Shown: one piece after another, positions 12,301-23,129 of the stretch | Layout of the letters: each line of letters opens with the position of its first letter | How positions within the stretch are numbered: position 1 is the first letter of the stretch | Source: Grammothele lineata | Taxonomy: Eukaryota; Basidiomycota; Agaricomycetes; Polyporales; Polyporaceae | Length of the DNA stretch: 64,000 nt | Assembly (NCBI GenBank): GCA_002150815.3 | Contig: NDFF03000368.1 | Coordinates: forward strand, 1-64,000 | Direction of reading: 5' to 3' | Position numbers and translations under genes: made by a program | The notes under the pieces: model-generated | Told to the model about the DNA's origin: nothing | Seen by the model: the letters and a program-made list of their open reading frames with translations, nothing else | The model's database searches: none

Positions 12301-13365
12301 CAGCGCCTGTGACGCCCGCGCGTATGCAAAACTCACAACTACGCGAAACGCTCTTGGCCGCGATGGCCGTTCAGTCTGCGACTGCGGGAGCAGATGCTCC
12401 CGCTTCCTCCACCCACGCGCCCACGAAGTCTCCAGCGCTTGCGACGCTCACAACGTCCGCGGCGCCTAGAACGTCACTCGCATCTGTGACCCTTCCCAGC
12501 CCGCTCTCCATGCGAAAGAAGTCGACGCCTCCCAACACCCCCCCCGCTGTCTCTCACTCCGCAACACCCTGGTCCGCGTCCCCAACACCCGCATCCGCAT
12601 CTGCGAGTGCCAGCTCCCCGGCGACATCTGCAACACCCGCCGCCCCTCTGGCTTCCCGCTCTGGCGCGTCGACGTCTGCGAATATCCATGACGAGTGGCC
12701 TACCTGGGCCAAAGAAGGCTTCAAGCATCTGTCTGCCCTCAATCTGGGTGACGTCTTCGAGCGCGCACTCATTAGCTGGGCTAAGCTTGAGGAGGGGTAC
12801 GGCTGGGGGGCTGCTACAGTAAGTTCCAATAATCTCCTGTGTAACTGCTATTTACCTACCTGCCATAGAAGCGCAAGTCGCTCCCGACAGAGAACAGGCC
12901 GGCGGCAATCGAGCGCTGGATGCGCTTCGATCGTCGCGACCTCAACAAGATCCCGAAAAACCTGGGCAGCGAAGAGGAGTACTCGACTACCTGGGTCCAG
13001 TGGTGGGCCAGCCTCCAACCCGACTGGCGTCCGCGTGACGACATCGGCAACCTCCGCTCCGGTTTGGGGGAGGGACCGTGGGATGACCTTGTCGTCCCCG
13101 GTTCAAACGGTATGTTTATTGTGCTCCTTTCCCTCAGCTGGTGGAAGCACATTGCCACGGAGAAGACACGTCTCGGCTGGGATGGTGCCGTCCAAGATGT
13201 CGAATGGGTCCTCCGCCAAATGGCGGACGCGCACGTCATGCCCGCAGTCCCGAGGTAGGTGTGCAATGTTCCTTCTTTGCGTAAGCGATGCTGACGTCGT
13301 TTGGCAGCAAACGTCCAGGCAAAAGCCCGGAGCGCAAGCGTCCATCAAAACGTGCTCGCACATGA
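9387..13365 (+). CDS. long W-rich / low-complexity nuclear-type protein of KDZ1
   Basis: Multi-exon gene starting MGKRSAAANARRKAKRASK at 9387 and ending in a nuclear-localisation-like tail (SPERKRPSKRART) with stop at 13363-13365. The N-terminal part has the pattern FxxxHFPDALGL...FWHDFFAKYWKKFRW, then WEPLLSFLQ, PPRKLALWQLYMLKK and LLNLVREFTGLHLVLFAGAP. I recall this layout from large families of uncharacterised Agaricomycete proteins. The centre has an acidic tract (10,830-10,990), a pentapeptide repeat (11,330-11,640) and a Ser/Thr/Ala/Pro-rich stretch (12,000-12,660). The C-terminal part has ALNLGDVFERALISWAKLE, RPAAIERWM and STTWVQWWASLQPDWR. No enzymatic motif is visible. A chromatin or DNA-bound accessory role for the transposon is inferred. 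Some of the introns between 10,200 and 10,610 are ambiguous. Confidence 0.65.
11320..11640 (+). repeat. coding minisatellite, 15-bp unit (R/H)ESPP
   Basis: About twenty tandem 15-bp units encode (R/H)ESPP, with RREPPQQEA variants appearing twice as a higher-order block (about 11,365-11,395 and 11,580-11,610). The repeated block indicates duplication of larger segments by slippage or unequal exchange. It lies within the long KDZ1 gene and stays in frame. Confidence 0.85.
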
Positions 13366-14039
13366 AGAATTGACGTTGCAGGAGACGCGTGCGCGCCGGT
13401 GGACGTGCGCGGTGGACGTGGGGAAATTGCGTGGAGAGATGGCTTGTACGGACATGTAGGCACTACACAGACATGGTAAACATCGTGCCGCAATGGCCTA
13501 ACCCTCCATACATTGCCCTTCTGTTTTGCTAGTATCGCCGTTCGCACCTTTTCATTCTTGCTCGCTGCTGCTGCCCTTGTGACCCATGTTTGCTCGACTC
13601 ATGTAAGATCCGATTCACAATGAAATTTTGTGTCTATACATCTGCAATAGCCTGCAATCACTTGTAAAGACATCACAAAACCACTTGCCTATGTCCGGTC
13701 TCTGGGGCTCCTCCGCCAGCAAGGGATAGGCCTGCACATGACCCAGTGCTACCCATCCCTGTTATGAAATCCTCTAAGTCCCGCATGCCATATTGGGTAG
13801 GTCTGTCGCGCGCAAAGCGCCTGTGCAGCTACTCCCCAGGCACGCGACATTATGTAACTATGTACCTGCCATACAGAGGTTGCAGTTGTCCCAATGTGGA
13901 CGGTAGGGCTGTACCGGGGGCAATGCCGATATCCCCACCGGTCCCCCCGGACATGCCATCATTCAACTACCGCATTTAGCAGGCCGCCGAGATGCCGACG
14001 GTTGAGCCCGGAGCACCCCCGGCGAGGGCGGAGCATCCT
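13366..14039. other. right subterminal region of KDZ1, no gene
   Basis: No supported reading frame. The last ~60 bases hold the inverted counterpart of the left end, with core GCCGAGATGCC. A TCCCAATGTGGA word near 13,890 matches one near 1235 on the left side. Confidence 0.55.
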
Positions 14040-14050
14040 AATACATTACG
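14040..14050. repeat. 11-bp direct repeat, right (possible TSD of KDZ1)
   Basis: AATACATTACG, identical to 1041-1051. A chance 11-base match 13 kb away, exactly outside two related GC-rich ends, is unlikely. Eleven bases is, however, longer than the 8-bp duplication described for Zisupton. Confidence 0.6.
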
Positions 14051-14364
14051 ATATTAACCTACATATATTGCAAAACAGGGCAGGCAAGACAAAGGGTTCG
14101 TTTTACATTATTCCTACAGCATCAGCTGGGGATGTTGAGATGTACAGGTACTTGGTCGACGGAGTCCATGACCGCAGTCGGTGGAGTAAGGAGATCGTAG
14201 AAACCATCATTGACGCAGACTACGAAGGAGGCTGTCATTATATGCACCGGAACGCGCCGCGTCGCGTCTGACAGGGTCGCAGCGTCGCCCGCCCACACAC
14301 GCGTTGCTCGCCCACTTGACGCGATGTTGCATTATGAAGGAGCGGGGGAGGCAAAACTCACGCT

Positions 14365-15587
14365 CGAGGTTCTTCGCGCTCTGGCGGGCTTGCTGATCAT
14401 CTGATGACCTTGATGGGGCCGGCTAGGGAACGTGCCGACGACGCGCTCCGGTTTGTCGTCGGACGACGACACCGTGGTCTTGACGAGCGCCTCGACCTCT
14501 TCTTCCCGTTGATGTCCGAGATGAAGATCTCCTTATCGACGCAGCGGCCAGTGTACGTCGTCCCGGTGGGTGGGTGGCTCACGTCGAACGCTTTGTCGTT
14601 GGCGGTCGTCCACTCGATGGAGCCTTCCTGTGGCGCCAGCTCGCCCAAGATGGAGACAGCGCGCAAGGGAAGAGCTTGAGCTCGTCGTCGTGACGCATGA
14701 CGTCCAACTACCACAAATTGCCAATCATGATCGCAGTGGGCGGCGGACGGAAGAGGCTGAAACGGGACGGGGACAACTCATGCAAGAACGCGGCGCTCCC
14801 CCGGCGGCAACGGAGTGGCTGGCGCGATCGCGCGACGTAAGCCTTTTGAACGATCTTGCTCGACATGACGATGACCGTGCGCCCGCCGAGTGCGAACCTG
14901 AGCGGCGTCCGGATGTAATGAGCAAGGTACGGGCTGCAGCAGCCGGGACCGACTTGTGAGCGCGTCTGCAGGCCAGTCGCGCCTCCCGCGCCCAGGCCCA
15001 AGCGGATGCGGCTCATCTCGTCCATATCGAAAATTCTGACCGGGAAGCCCGCCGATGGCGCGATGAAGGACGGCAGATCGCCACCTTCTCGGAATTAACG
15101 CATGGCCTGCGGATTGATGCCATGGAGAAAATGATCCGGAATGTGGTTTTGGTGGAGGTGGGATGGCAGGGAGAGCGGCGGAATTACGGAGGGCGGGTAG
15201 CATCTCGCCCAGGAACGGGGGAAGAGTGGAGGAAGCCGGAAAGCCCATGCCGAGACCAGGGTTGACGGACGTGCCGTTGTAGTCCTCATCGTTGTTGTAG
15301 TCGGAGGGGTAGCTGCCTGTGCTAAGGCCAGACATGCGGCAGTCGAGAATGTCGATGAAGCCGTTCCCGGACGAATAGTCTTTGAGCTGGCCGTTGAAGG
15401 TGAAGGCAGACGAGTGCTGCAGGCTGCCGACGATGTCGTTGGGCGTCAGCGGGGAGGGTTTGCCACTGCTGTAGGAAGAGGAGATTGCGGAAGGGACGGA
15501 GCTGCTGGGCGAGGCGCGATAGCGGCCGCCACCAGAGGGGGAAAGGGTCAGTCCGACGGAGGTCAACCGGGCGCGACAACGCCACAC
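14365..15587 (-). pseudogene. CSL (CBF1/Su(H)/RBP-J)-type transcription factor, decayed
   Basis: Read on the minus strand, several frames together give pieces of a CSL DNA-binding protein. They are TVIVMSSKIVQKAY (~14,870-14,825), PPPTAIMIGNLW (~14,745-14,712), DDELKLFPCAVSILGEL (~14,690-14,640), GTTYTGRCVDKEIFISD (~14,560-14,515) and a trailing ISKPARARR (~14,385-14,365). These match the family's KxxQKSYGNEKRF, CPPPxxxxxG, YISD and IKVISKP landmarks. An in-frame TAG follows NLW (TGG to TAG fits one transition), and the frame shifts around 15,070, 14,820 and 14,400. The N-terminal part (15,587-15,100) is Ser/Pro/Gly-rich, as in fungal CSL proteins. I infer a dead copy, with no sign of full function. 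Confidence 0.7.
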
Positions 15588-15599
15588 ATACCTTGTTCA

Positions 15600-16290
15600 C
15601 GATGGCAATCGTAATAGAACCCCGCCGATGCGGGCACTGGGACGCTTTGTCCTATCTAACTTAAGCCCTCTTGGCTGCAAACGCGACCAGCAGAGCGTAG
15701 GTAACTGTTGACCCGCGCATTTGACCGTTGCGCGATAGCGAATTTTCGAGTCTGGGGGGGAGGAAACGGTCAGCTACACATATTCTGTATCATATTTCTG
15801 GAATCAAGCATATGTAAACATACCATTCTATCTCGGAGAGGGAAAGAGAGTAGAGAGGGAAGAAGAAGTGAGGGTGAACACATCACTGCAACGCAAGTCA
15901 TCTCGCTGGAGGCCACCGGATAGACCGATGCTTCTCCACGCCATGGGTTCCGCCGGAAGACCGACGCTCATGCATGGACGAGTGACTTCGCGGTACAGGA
16001 CGAGCACACTAACTCGCTGGTAGCTAGTAGGAGAGGGGAAGTAACATGGTGGTGGTGGCAGGGAAAGGTACTAGTGGTCGTAGGCGCCTCTCATGACTAC
16101 GTGTCGAGCGCCTCCGTCTCAAGCACCTGTAGGCGCCCAAGCACTCAGGCGCACGGTCCGTCCGCGGCGACCGGACATGGCAGTGGGCCAAATGTTGAAC
16201 GTCCCTCGGAGATCGGTTCCGGGATACAACTCGCTACTTTGTTGAGGCCCAGTTTGATGCTCGAGTATGAGTACTATGCGTCATTAAAGC
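15600..16290. other. intergenic, nothing recognised
   Basis: No reading frame with a domain or exon structure is visible between the CSL remnant and the end of the JmjC gene. Confidence 0.5.
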
Positions 16291-17748
16291 TACTATGTCC
16301 GAACAGCTACATCCGTGTCCTTATCCGTAACTACAGAGTCTTTGGGGCGAGAGGAGCCCGCCTGCTTCCGCGCCGCCTTGCTCTCAGCATCCTTCGCAGC
16401 ACGCTCCATCCGCGCCGCCCTGTTCTCAGCTTCCTTTGCAGTACGCTCCGCGGCCGCCTGCTTCCGCGCCGCCTTGCTCTCAGCTTCCTTCGCAGCATGC
16501 TCCGCGGCCTCCAGCTTGATCCTCTTCTTCTTCTCCTTCGACTGATGACGACGGCGCTTGCCAGCCGAGCTTGCACCCTCGAGCGGCGGACTGGACTGTA
16601 CGGTAGCAGTCACGGCCTAAGAAAGTTGAGTAAGTGCATCTTCTTAATAACCGCGTGTCATGGCGTACCTTCCCCTCAACGTTCGCAACAGCTGAAATAG
16701 ACTGCCAGCTATACCAGAGCAGGCTGCGCAGTTGCAGAACGTCTTCGGGGCCATCACTGCGGATGCGGTGAAGACGTTGCTCAGGAATCATTTGCTTCAC
16801 TCGCTCCAGGTGTTGGGCGGACACGAAATCGCAAGCAACTTTGATTGTATTCTGGACGTTGAGCACCTGCTGAATGTGATTAGCAACAGGAAACATAAAC
16901 GAGAGCCATGAATATACTTGGTGCGCGCATCCAGCCGGAATGAAGACAATTTGGCCCCAGTACTGACGAATAACCCACGGTCGTACGTCATACTGCACTT
17001 CGAGCTCCTGAAGCATCGCGGGCGAGAGGTACACTGACTGAGAGAGGATGGGATCGAGCTGTTCGCGATCGAATCGAGTGTCGTGGGCACGGAGATAGGT
17101 ACGAATCTTGTCGTTGCAGTCAGCCGGGAAGATATGCCAAATTGCGGCTACTTCGTCTCTGTTGACTGTATACGTCGCCTCGTTGACGGCGTCCGTAACA
17201 TCGAGATGGAGCTTCGTCGTTCCGTGAGGGCTGCTCTCGGTGTGGTAACCGTCAGCAATGTATTCCTTAGGTCCTGTTGATCATACCAGAGTGGCTGCTA
17301 ATGAGATATATATGTGTGTGTGGTGTGGGGAACGCCTACCGAGATCGGGAGAGACGCCATTTTGCGGATAGTGGGCCGCAAGGTTGTAACAGCCATTCAA
17401 GTGGACCAAGCTTCGACAGTACTGGGGAAGGCTGTAGACGTACGCGTCATAATGGTCGGGGAACGTGTCCTTGAAATGCTTGTCCGGTGGCCAATCCTAA
17501 AATGTGGTCAGATATGTTTGCTTGAGAGCGATACCTACCACTCGCCTTCAATTTCCAAACTCGACCATCCAGTGAGCCGCTGTGAAAGCGTTTGAAAAAC
17601 GCCCCAGCCGAAATCGACGACGACGCGGGTTCGTTCGAAACGCAATCGATTGGGGTCACTCTCATATGGCCGAATTTCTCCATGTACGCTACCGGTCTCC
17701 ATTTATCCTGCAAGAGAATCTCTCCGACATGTGTAACAAGAGTAATAG

Positions 17749-18127
17749 TTCAGTATTGATTGTGCATCCAAATTGGATGCCTACCAGTACTAACTCTGCA
17801 CCCTGCCAACGGATGCATCCATCAAATGGAGTGATCCTATCAAAAAGCGACGCAAATTGAAGGATTCGAACATGCGCACAACAGCAGGTGAGTCGGAGGA
17901 TTATCCAACTGAGCCATAGAGACGTTCCCTTGTAGAGATGTAGATAGAATATATCACTATGTTGTATGGGCCCTTGGGCACATTGCCTGGCCTGTATCTC
18001 CATCGTTTCTGAGCGCGCCAACGCGCGGGTGGGCTCGTTAGAAAGGTAATGGAGAAGGCTTTAAAACGCGCCCTTTCGCGCGAAAATCGGACCATGGACG
18101 GCGAAGTTAGGCGATGTTCTCCTCCTG
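17749..18127 (-). repeat. left arm of foldback palindrome
   Basis: This arm is the reverse complement of 18,285-18,663 with very few mismatches (for example CAGTATTGA against CAGTACTGA near the outer end). Near-identity suggests a recent origin or ongoing gene conversion between the arms. Confidence 0.88.
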
Positions 18128-18284
18128 CCTCTGCATGCATTGGTGATCTAATCGGACTAATTTTGATCGGGGCGCTGCCAAACTTCTGCAATATCACTTT
18201 CAAAGCTATGAATACACGCAGAGGCTATTACTTTAGGAGCTTTGTGCTAAGTTGCATCACTACACGTCCTCATGCCCCATCATA

Positions 18285-18663
18285 CAGGAGGAGAACATCG
18301 CCTAACTTCGCCGTCCATGGTCCGATTTTCGCGCGAAAGGGCGCGTTTTAAAGCCTTCTCCATTACCTTTCTAACGAGCCCACCCGCGCGTTGGCGCGCT
18401 CAGAAACGATGGAGATACAGGCCAGGCAATGTGCCCAAGGGCCCATACAACATAGTGATATATTCTATCTACATCTCTACAAGGGAACGTCTCTATGGCT
18501 CAGTTGGATAATCCTCCGACTCACCTGCTGTTGTGCGCATGTTCGAATCCTTCAATTTGCGTCGCTTTTTGATAGGATCACTCCATTTGATGGATGCATC
18601 CGTTGGCAGGGTGCAGAGTTAGTACTGGTAGGCATCCAATTTGGATGCACAATCAGTACTGAA
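18285..18663 (+). repeat. right arm of foldback palindrome
   Basis: Mirror of 17,749-18,127. It contains the tRNA-like A box TGGCTCAGTTGG (18,496-18,507) and B box GTTCGAATCC (18,541-18,550). Confidence 0.88.
18489..18560 (+). repeat. tRNA-derived (SINE-like) module
   Basis: The A box TGGCTCAGTTGG and B box GTTCGAATCC are 33 bases apart, the spacing of a tRNA gene's internal Pol III promoter. The acceptor, D and T stems do not pair, so this is a tRNA-derived repeat and not a working tRNA. The inverted copy is at about 17,852-17,923, and a diverged relative is at 56,443-56,500. Confidence 0.6.
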
Positions 18664-19799
18664 GCTGCTCAACAAGAATGGGAATGCCGAACAGCCACAT
18701 ATAAAAGAAGTCGAGGTCCGAGAGTGAGCGGCCTGCGGAGATCGTGGTGATATTGGGAGGCAACGATGGTGGAAGACGATTCCTAGGTTCTTTGAGGGGC
18801 CTGGATATGACTTCATTGGCTGTAGCCTACATATGCGAACATGCTACTCACCGGAACCTTTGCGCTTTCTCCATCTTAGAGATCGCCTCTTCCAGATCGG
18901 GACGGGTGAATCTGGTCATTGGTTGGAAAGTGCGAACATCATGATGTTGCTGTGTTGTGCATTTTGCGTGCCTAATCCAGTGGCTGGGCTACTTGCGGAG
19001 TCGCATCAGTGTCCTCTGAACAATTGAAGTACCACTTACAACGACTGCGCTGTCAACAATGTCGGATCGACATTGCCCACATACTTCAAGGCCACAATCC
19101 GCACAGAACCACGCGCAGTTGAATAAATCCGTCAAGCATACGTCTCAGGGCGACCGAAAAAAGATTTAATCGCAAGACAATTGTTATGAAGATATAAACG
19201 TACCGCATACCACACGGTAAGAGGTCTCTCTTTCACAAAATATCAGAGACTCCTGAGAAATATGGGCTAATTCCTCCTTAAGGTCCGGAAGGAGGGCGCC
19301 AGCGATGCGCCGCTGTGGTGCAAATTCGGTCGCAAGGATGCAAGACAACGCAAAATGACGTACTGAAATCTCTCGAGCGAAATCCTTCTGCAACTTCGCG
19401 CTAAATACCGGACGGACTTCGGGCTCCTGATGAGGGCCCGCCGCGAACAAGATAGATTGGTCGGTGCCCGACAGCTGGACTTGTCGTAGTCCTGCAGCCG
19501 TTCACGGGTCACTCACGCGGCTTCGCAAGCCTCAAAAGCGTACAGAATGCAACTGAATAACAGACGAACCTTTGAACCTGCAGTTTGTCGGATCCTCGTC
19601 AAAACAACTGAGACAGGTCGGGAGGTGCTTGAAGAGCGCATGGGCGCGAGCTCCGGAACGACACGGATGGCTCTGAGTGGAGATCTTCATGTAGACGAGA
19701 GAGCTTGAAACAAGAAGCCGGCCAACGCGGAAACGACAGGGGGGTAGCAGCGCCAGACCAGGGGTGACCAATGACGTCGAACAGGGGGGCTTCACGCCT

Positions 19800-22640
19800 C
19801 AGAATCAGAGGGACAGAGAACGCACGGCCGTGAGAATCGGTGACGCGTCCGTCCGACTTACGGCAACGCCCGCTCCAGCGCTCTATGTAAACAGTAAACA
19901 ATAACACGTGAATGTGCTTGTTCCTGTTTGCTCAAGCGATTAGCCGGGTCTCCGCGGGCATCGGGCCGCTGGAAGCCCCTTCCAGGCACGTTGTCGGGCT
20001 CCTGCGTTCCGATCTGCCTAATAGTCACCAGGGGCATTGACGGATGAAACGGCGCGTTTCACAGGGGAATGGCTCCCCCCCGCATCCTCGCTTTTACTCC
20101 TACGCTATATGGAGCTGTTGCTATACAACCTCAATGTATTTACTTTGGAGGGGGTGCCGTCGCTGAGCGCGTCGGATGCCTGTCTCATCCCCGTGTCCCA
20201 AACCCTTCCACCTGCCGTACCTTCCCCTGATGGTGAAAAATTGAGAGCGAAAACTCTGCACGCCCGGCCTCTGGAGTAGCTGCGCCGGGAGACACAAACT
20301 AGGCCGCCATCAGTACCGGTCGTACAGCGCGGACACGTACGACGAAGTGGACGCGTACATCGAGGTTGTGCTGAGCGCGAGGGACGCGGTGCACCGATCG
20401 AACGATGTGATCGTGGTTGAGCTGGACGTGGAGCGCCTGAGGTGGGTACATGCTGTGCTCGTCAGGGTGTCGACGGACGCCGTCAACTCCAAACGTTCAC
20501 CGAGGGGATACTGGGCCGTCCGTGCTCGAGCGTGTACATTTGCTGGTGCGGTGGGGGCAGGTGTGACGGACGCCCGCAAGCGGGGACCGAGTGCGGGCGC
20601 AAGCCGAGTGCGGGGACCTAGAACCGGTGTGTGCTCGGGGTACACCCCGAGATTCCCACCATTCCAGGGAGCAAAACGTAGACGTCCGACTCAGGTAAAC
20701 CCGGTCCAAGCCTCGCAGCGCTCGAGGATACCCACGCCGGATCAGCGACGAGGGCTGCTTATGCGTATGCAGTGTTGGCATTAGCATCGGTCTCTCTCTC
20801 CACTCATCCGTACACTGGATGGCCTGACTCACCGGTCGAAGTTCCTCCAATTTGCGCTCGTCACCTGGGCCAAAGCCCTCGCTCGTCTGCATAGTTAACG
20901 TCCGAGTCGTTGAGAAACCTCCCGGGCCCAAATGCGATCGCGAAGGCGAGCATGAGTGCTCTATTGAATATCGCCTCAATCAGGGCGAGGTTTAACTCCA
21001 GCGTTCCGGAGAATGGACGCACCTTGACCTGCGTCGAGAGCACGATCCAGTCGCCCGCGCGACCATACACGGGCGCGGGGCGCGGGCCACTCAGGTGATC
21101 CCATATGAGGATGCTGTTCGCGTACGCCCTGGGCCCGTTCGCGGTCGTAGCGTTCAACACCTTGGGCAATCCCGCTGGGAAGTCCTGGGAGGAGGCGAGC
21201 GTCAGTGATTAGAGGCACAAAGAAGAAGGGGACGATGTCGAGGTCAACGAGAGACGCTAGTCATGGCCGCAAAGATTCCGATCCTGAGGTACCGAATCCA
21301 GATTGAACGGTCTTCATGCGGCTGCTGAACGGCGACATAGGGCCTATTGCTGCGAAGTTTGTGTCACAACCGCCGTTGGTGTAGGAACACTCACCGGAGC
21401 TCAACAGGATGGAGGCAGGACGGCACAGGAGTAGTTGATGAGGTCGCTGGATTTCCGGAGGCCTCTAGCGGGCTTGCAGATCTTCGACGTTAGAGAACGC
21501 GCTCCCATCTAGCAAGACGGAAGGGAACGCACCTTGCCACGGACATGGCTTGAACGGCGTCGCGTCTCCGCCTTACGCCCGCGCACCGAGCATGAGTACC
21601 GGATCGCGCTCTCGCCCATGTGGGGCGCATAATCGCGATCTTGCAGGGCCGAAAATGCATTGAGCGAGCCTACGAGCAAGACGTCAGAAGCCCCACGCAG
21701 AACATACTCCATATGTGCGAATGAGATGGCTTAATCGTAATGAGGGACGTGCTGCTGCAGCGCGACGAATCGTGGAGAAGGCTGGCGGGCGAACGGGTCG
21801 GGTTGTGCACAGCGGCAGCGACGTTGTTCGCGATCGCGATACTCGTACGGTGCGCAAGTATCCGTGCGCCAAATTCGCCCTCACCGCTACCTCGTCTGAC
21901 CCGCACCTGAGGACATCCGATCGTTGCACAAAGACATGGGTGAGTGTTTCTCCTGCCGGGATGTGACGCTCAGCACCAATTTAGGCCCAGACGGCAATAA
22001 GGCTACCGCACGCGTTGCTTTGAAGACGGACGGCGGCGGGGCGAAGACCAATGACCCTAAGGCTGCGCCTAAGGACGAGCCCCGGCTGAAGGGTGACGAA
22101 CCCTACGGATACAGCCTCCTCCGTATGCGTTCTGATATAAACGGGCTGATGGGCTTTGCTGACCGCGGTGTAGGGGATCCAGGGTTCGGTATGGGTGGCA
22201 TCTTTCGATGCCCCAAGAGGGGTGAGTGCGTCGTTAGTCCGTCCCATGAACGAGCTATCAACGGTTACGTAGAGCTTCGAGAGAGGATCTACCTTAGCCT
22301 CAAAGTGCCCGCGCGCACACCAAACGACCCGAGCAAATTGCAGGACGATGGAAGCAAGGGTAGCGGGGGGACGAACTGGTAGTACCCGGCGAGTCACGGC
22401 CTTGCCGAGAATCAATCGGCATCTGGAGGGGCGTCTCGTTAAGCTGTATACATAGACAGGAGTTTTTGTGTTTCGTAACTCACATACTCGATTGGGGGGC
22501 TTCGGAATCACCCTAGTCGTTTGAGTGATCGCGCTCGCGCGACCGCTTCAGTTATGATCGAACGGACTTGGAAGCATCCTCTCAGCGTCGAGGGCAGCGA
22601 CATCACCGTGCGGCGTCAGGAAAACCGGGAGCTAGTTGAG
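19800..22640. other. 2.8 kb without an assignable gene
   Basis: Several medium reading frames overlap on both strands, for example 21,169-20,861 minus and 21,924-22,382 plus. None carries a family motif I recognise or has convincing splice partners. The region may hold decayed genes. Confidence 0.4.
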
Positions 22641-22650
22641 TAGAAGAAAG

Positions 22651-23125
22651 CTAGGCTACAGTCGCAGCCCCCGTCCGCGAGCTTTGCGGCTTCTTGGCTG
22701 GAGATGGGGATTCGGTCTGCTCTTCGTCGCGCTGTGCACGCTTCGGCTTCGTGGTTCCGTACGTCTTCGCCGCGCGCTTCGGAGACGAAGTGGACGCGTC
22801 CTGGGCAGCCTCCGCCTCCTCATCCTTGTCGGTCTTGCGCGAGACCCGCCTAACGAGCTCCCGTTTCGGCGGTGACGGGTCCTCCTTGGGGCCAGCCTTC
22901 CGCGGAGACCACCTCGACGCGGGCTTGCTGCTGGGGCCCACCTCCTCGTCGACGTCCATGGCGTCCTCGCTCGGCGCAGCAGCAGCGATAAGCCTCGACA
23001 GGTCCGCATCGAGGGCCATGTCTTCACCTTCGCCCTCCTCCATAGCGATCGCGTCCTCGACATCGCCCACGCTCAGCAGCGTCCCCGCGCGTATGAGGGA
23101 GTGAAGCCGTCGTCGCAGCTATACC
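22651..23125 (-). CDS. C-terminal end of an unidentified nuclear-type protein
   Basis: On the minus strand a likely exon begins after a TATAG acceptor at about 23,121. It reads SLIRAGTLLSVGDVEDAIA, continues into an acidic stretch (MEEGEGEDM, EDAMDVDEEVG), then a basic Lys/Arg/Ser/Pro tail, and stops near 22,651. Composition and alternating charge are typical of a disordered nuclear protein C-terminus. No upstream exon could be followed beyond 23,130, so this may be a gene fragment. Function unknown. Confidence 0.4.
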
Positions 23126-23129
23126 GAGA

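Larger units (their letters stand above)
1052..14039. mobile_element. KDZ1, ~13 kb KDZ DNA transposon carrying a TET/JBP gene
   Basis: The element is delimited by the 11-bp direct repeat AATACATTACG at 1041-1051 and 14040-14050, which may be a target-site duplication. Close to both ends lies an imperfect inverted repeat with the shared core GGCATCTCGGC (about 1102-1112 on the left; on the right its complement GCCGAGATGCC at about 13986-13996). Both ends also contain a TCCCAA(A)TGTGGA word. Inside are a complete-looking KDZ transposase, a TET/JBP dioxygenase, two short genes and one long gene. KDZ transposons linked to TET/JBP genes are known from Agaricomycetes. The outer boundaries are inferred from the repeat only; the terminal bases themselves (GGTCCCC and CATCCT) are not clean inverted repeats. 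Confidence 0.65.
17742..18670. mobile_element. 929-bp foldback element inside the JmjC exon
   Basis: Two near-identical 379-bp inverted arms (17,749-18,127 and 18,285-18,663) flank a 157-bp spacer, so the element is almost a perfect palindrome. It is bordered by the 7-bp direct repeat AACAAGA (17,735-17,741 and 18,671-18,677), a convincing target-site duplication because its removal restores the host exon frame. Each arm contains a tRNA-like Pol III promoter module. No transposase is encoded. It may be a SINE-derived foldback or two copies inserted head-to-head. Confidence 0.85.
16293..19795 (-). pseudogene. JmjC-domain (KDM3-like) gene disrupted by an insertion
   Basis: Predicted Fe(II)/2-oxoglutarate histone-demethylase-type protein. 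In gene order: a cysteine motif LPTCLSCFDEDPTNCRF (~19,610-19,560); a zinc-finger-like CADCGLEVCGQC (~19,085) as in KDM3-type proteins; QPMTRFTRPDLEEAI (~18,900); KWRPVAYMEKFG (~17,700); DWPPDKHFKDTFPD (~17,490); and LNGCYNLAAHYPQNGV (~17,390). Then the JmjC ligands: HxD in TKLHLDVTDAVN (~17,195) and the distal histidine in VFIPAGCAHQ (~16,920). Short GT-AG introns join these. The C-terminus (16,613-16,293) is a Lys/Ala/Glu coiled-coil-like repeat. A 929-bp element with a 7-bp target duplication sits inside one exon; without it that exon would read on from PILV to THVGEILL. Iron ligands are intact. The start codon and upstream exons near 19.5-19.8 kb are uncertain. Confidence 0.75.

Noticed and set aside
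18489..18560. Possible tRNA gene (A and B boxes at correct spacing)
   Set aside because: Acceptor, D and T stems do not pair, and the unit is repeated inside a foldback element. It is a tRNA-derived repeat.
21981..22511. 176-codon minus-strand frame overlapping a 152-codon plus-strand frame
   Set aside because: Neither has a recognisable domain or splice partners, and there is no basis for choosing a strand.
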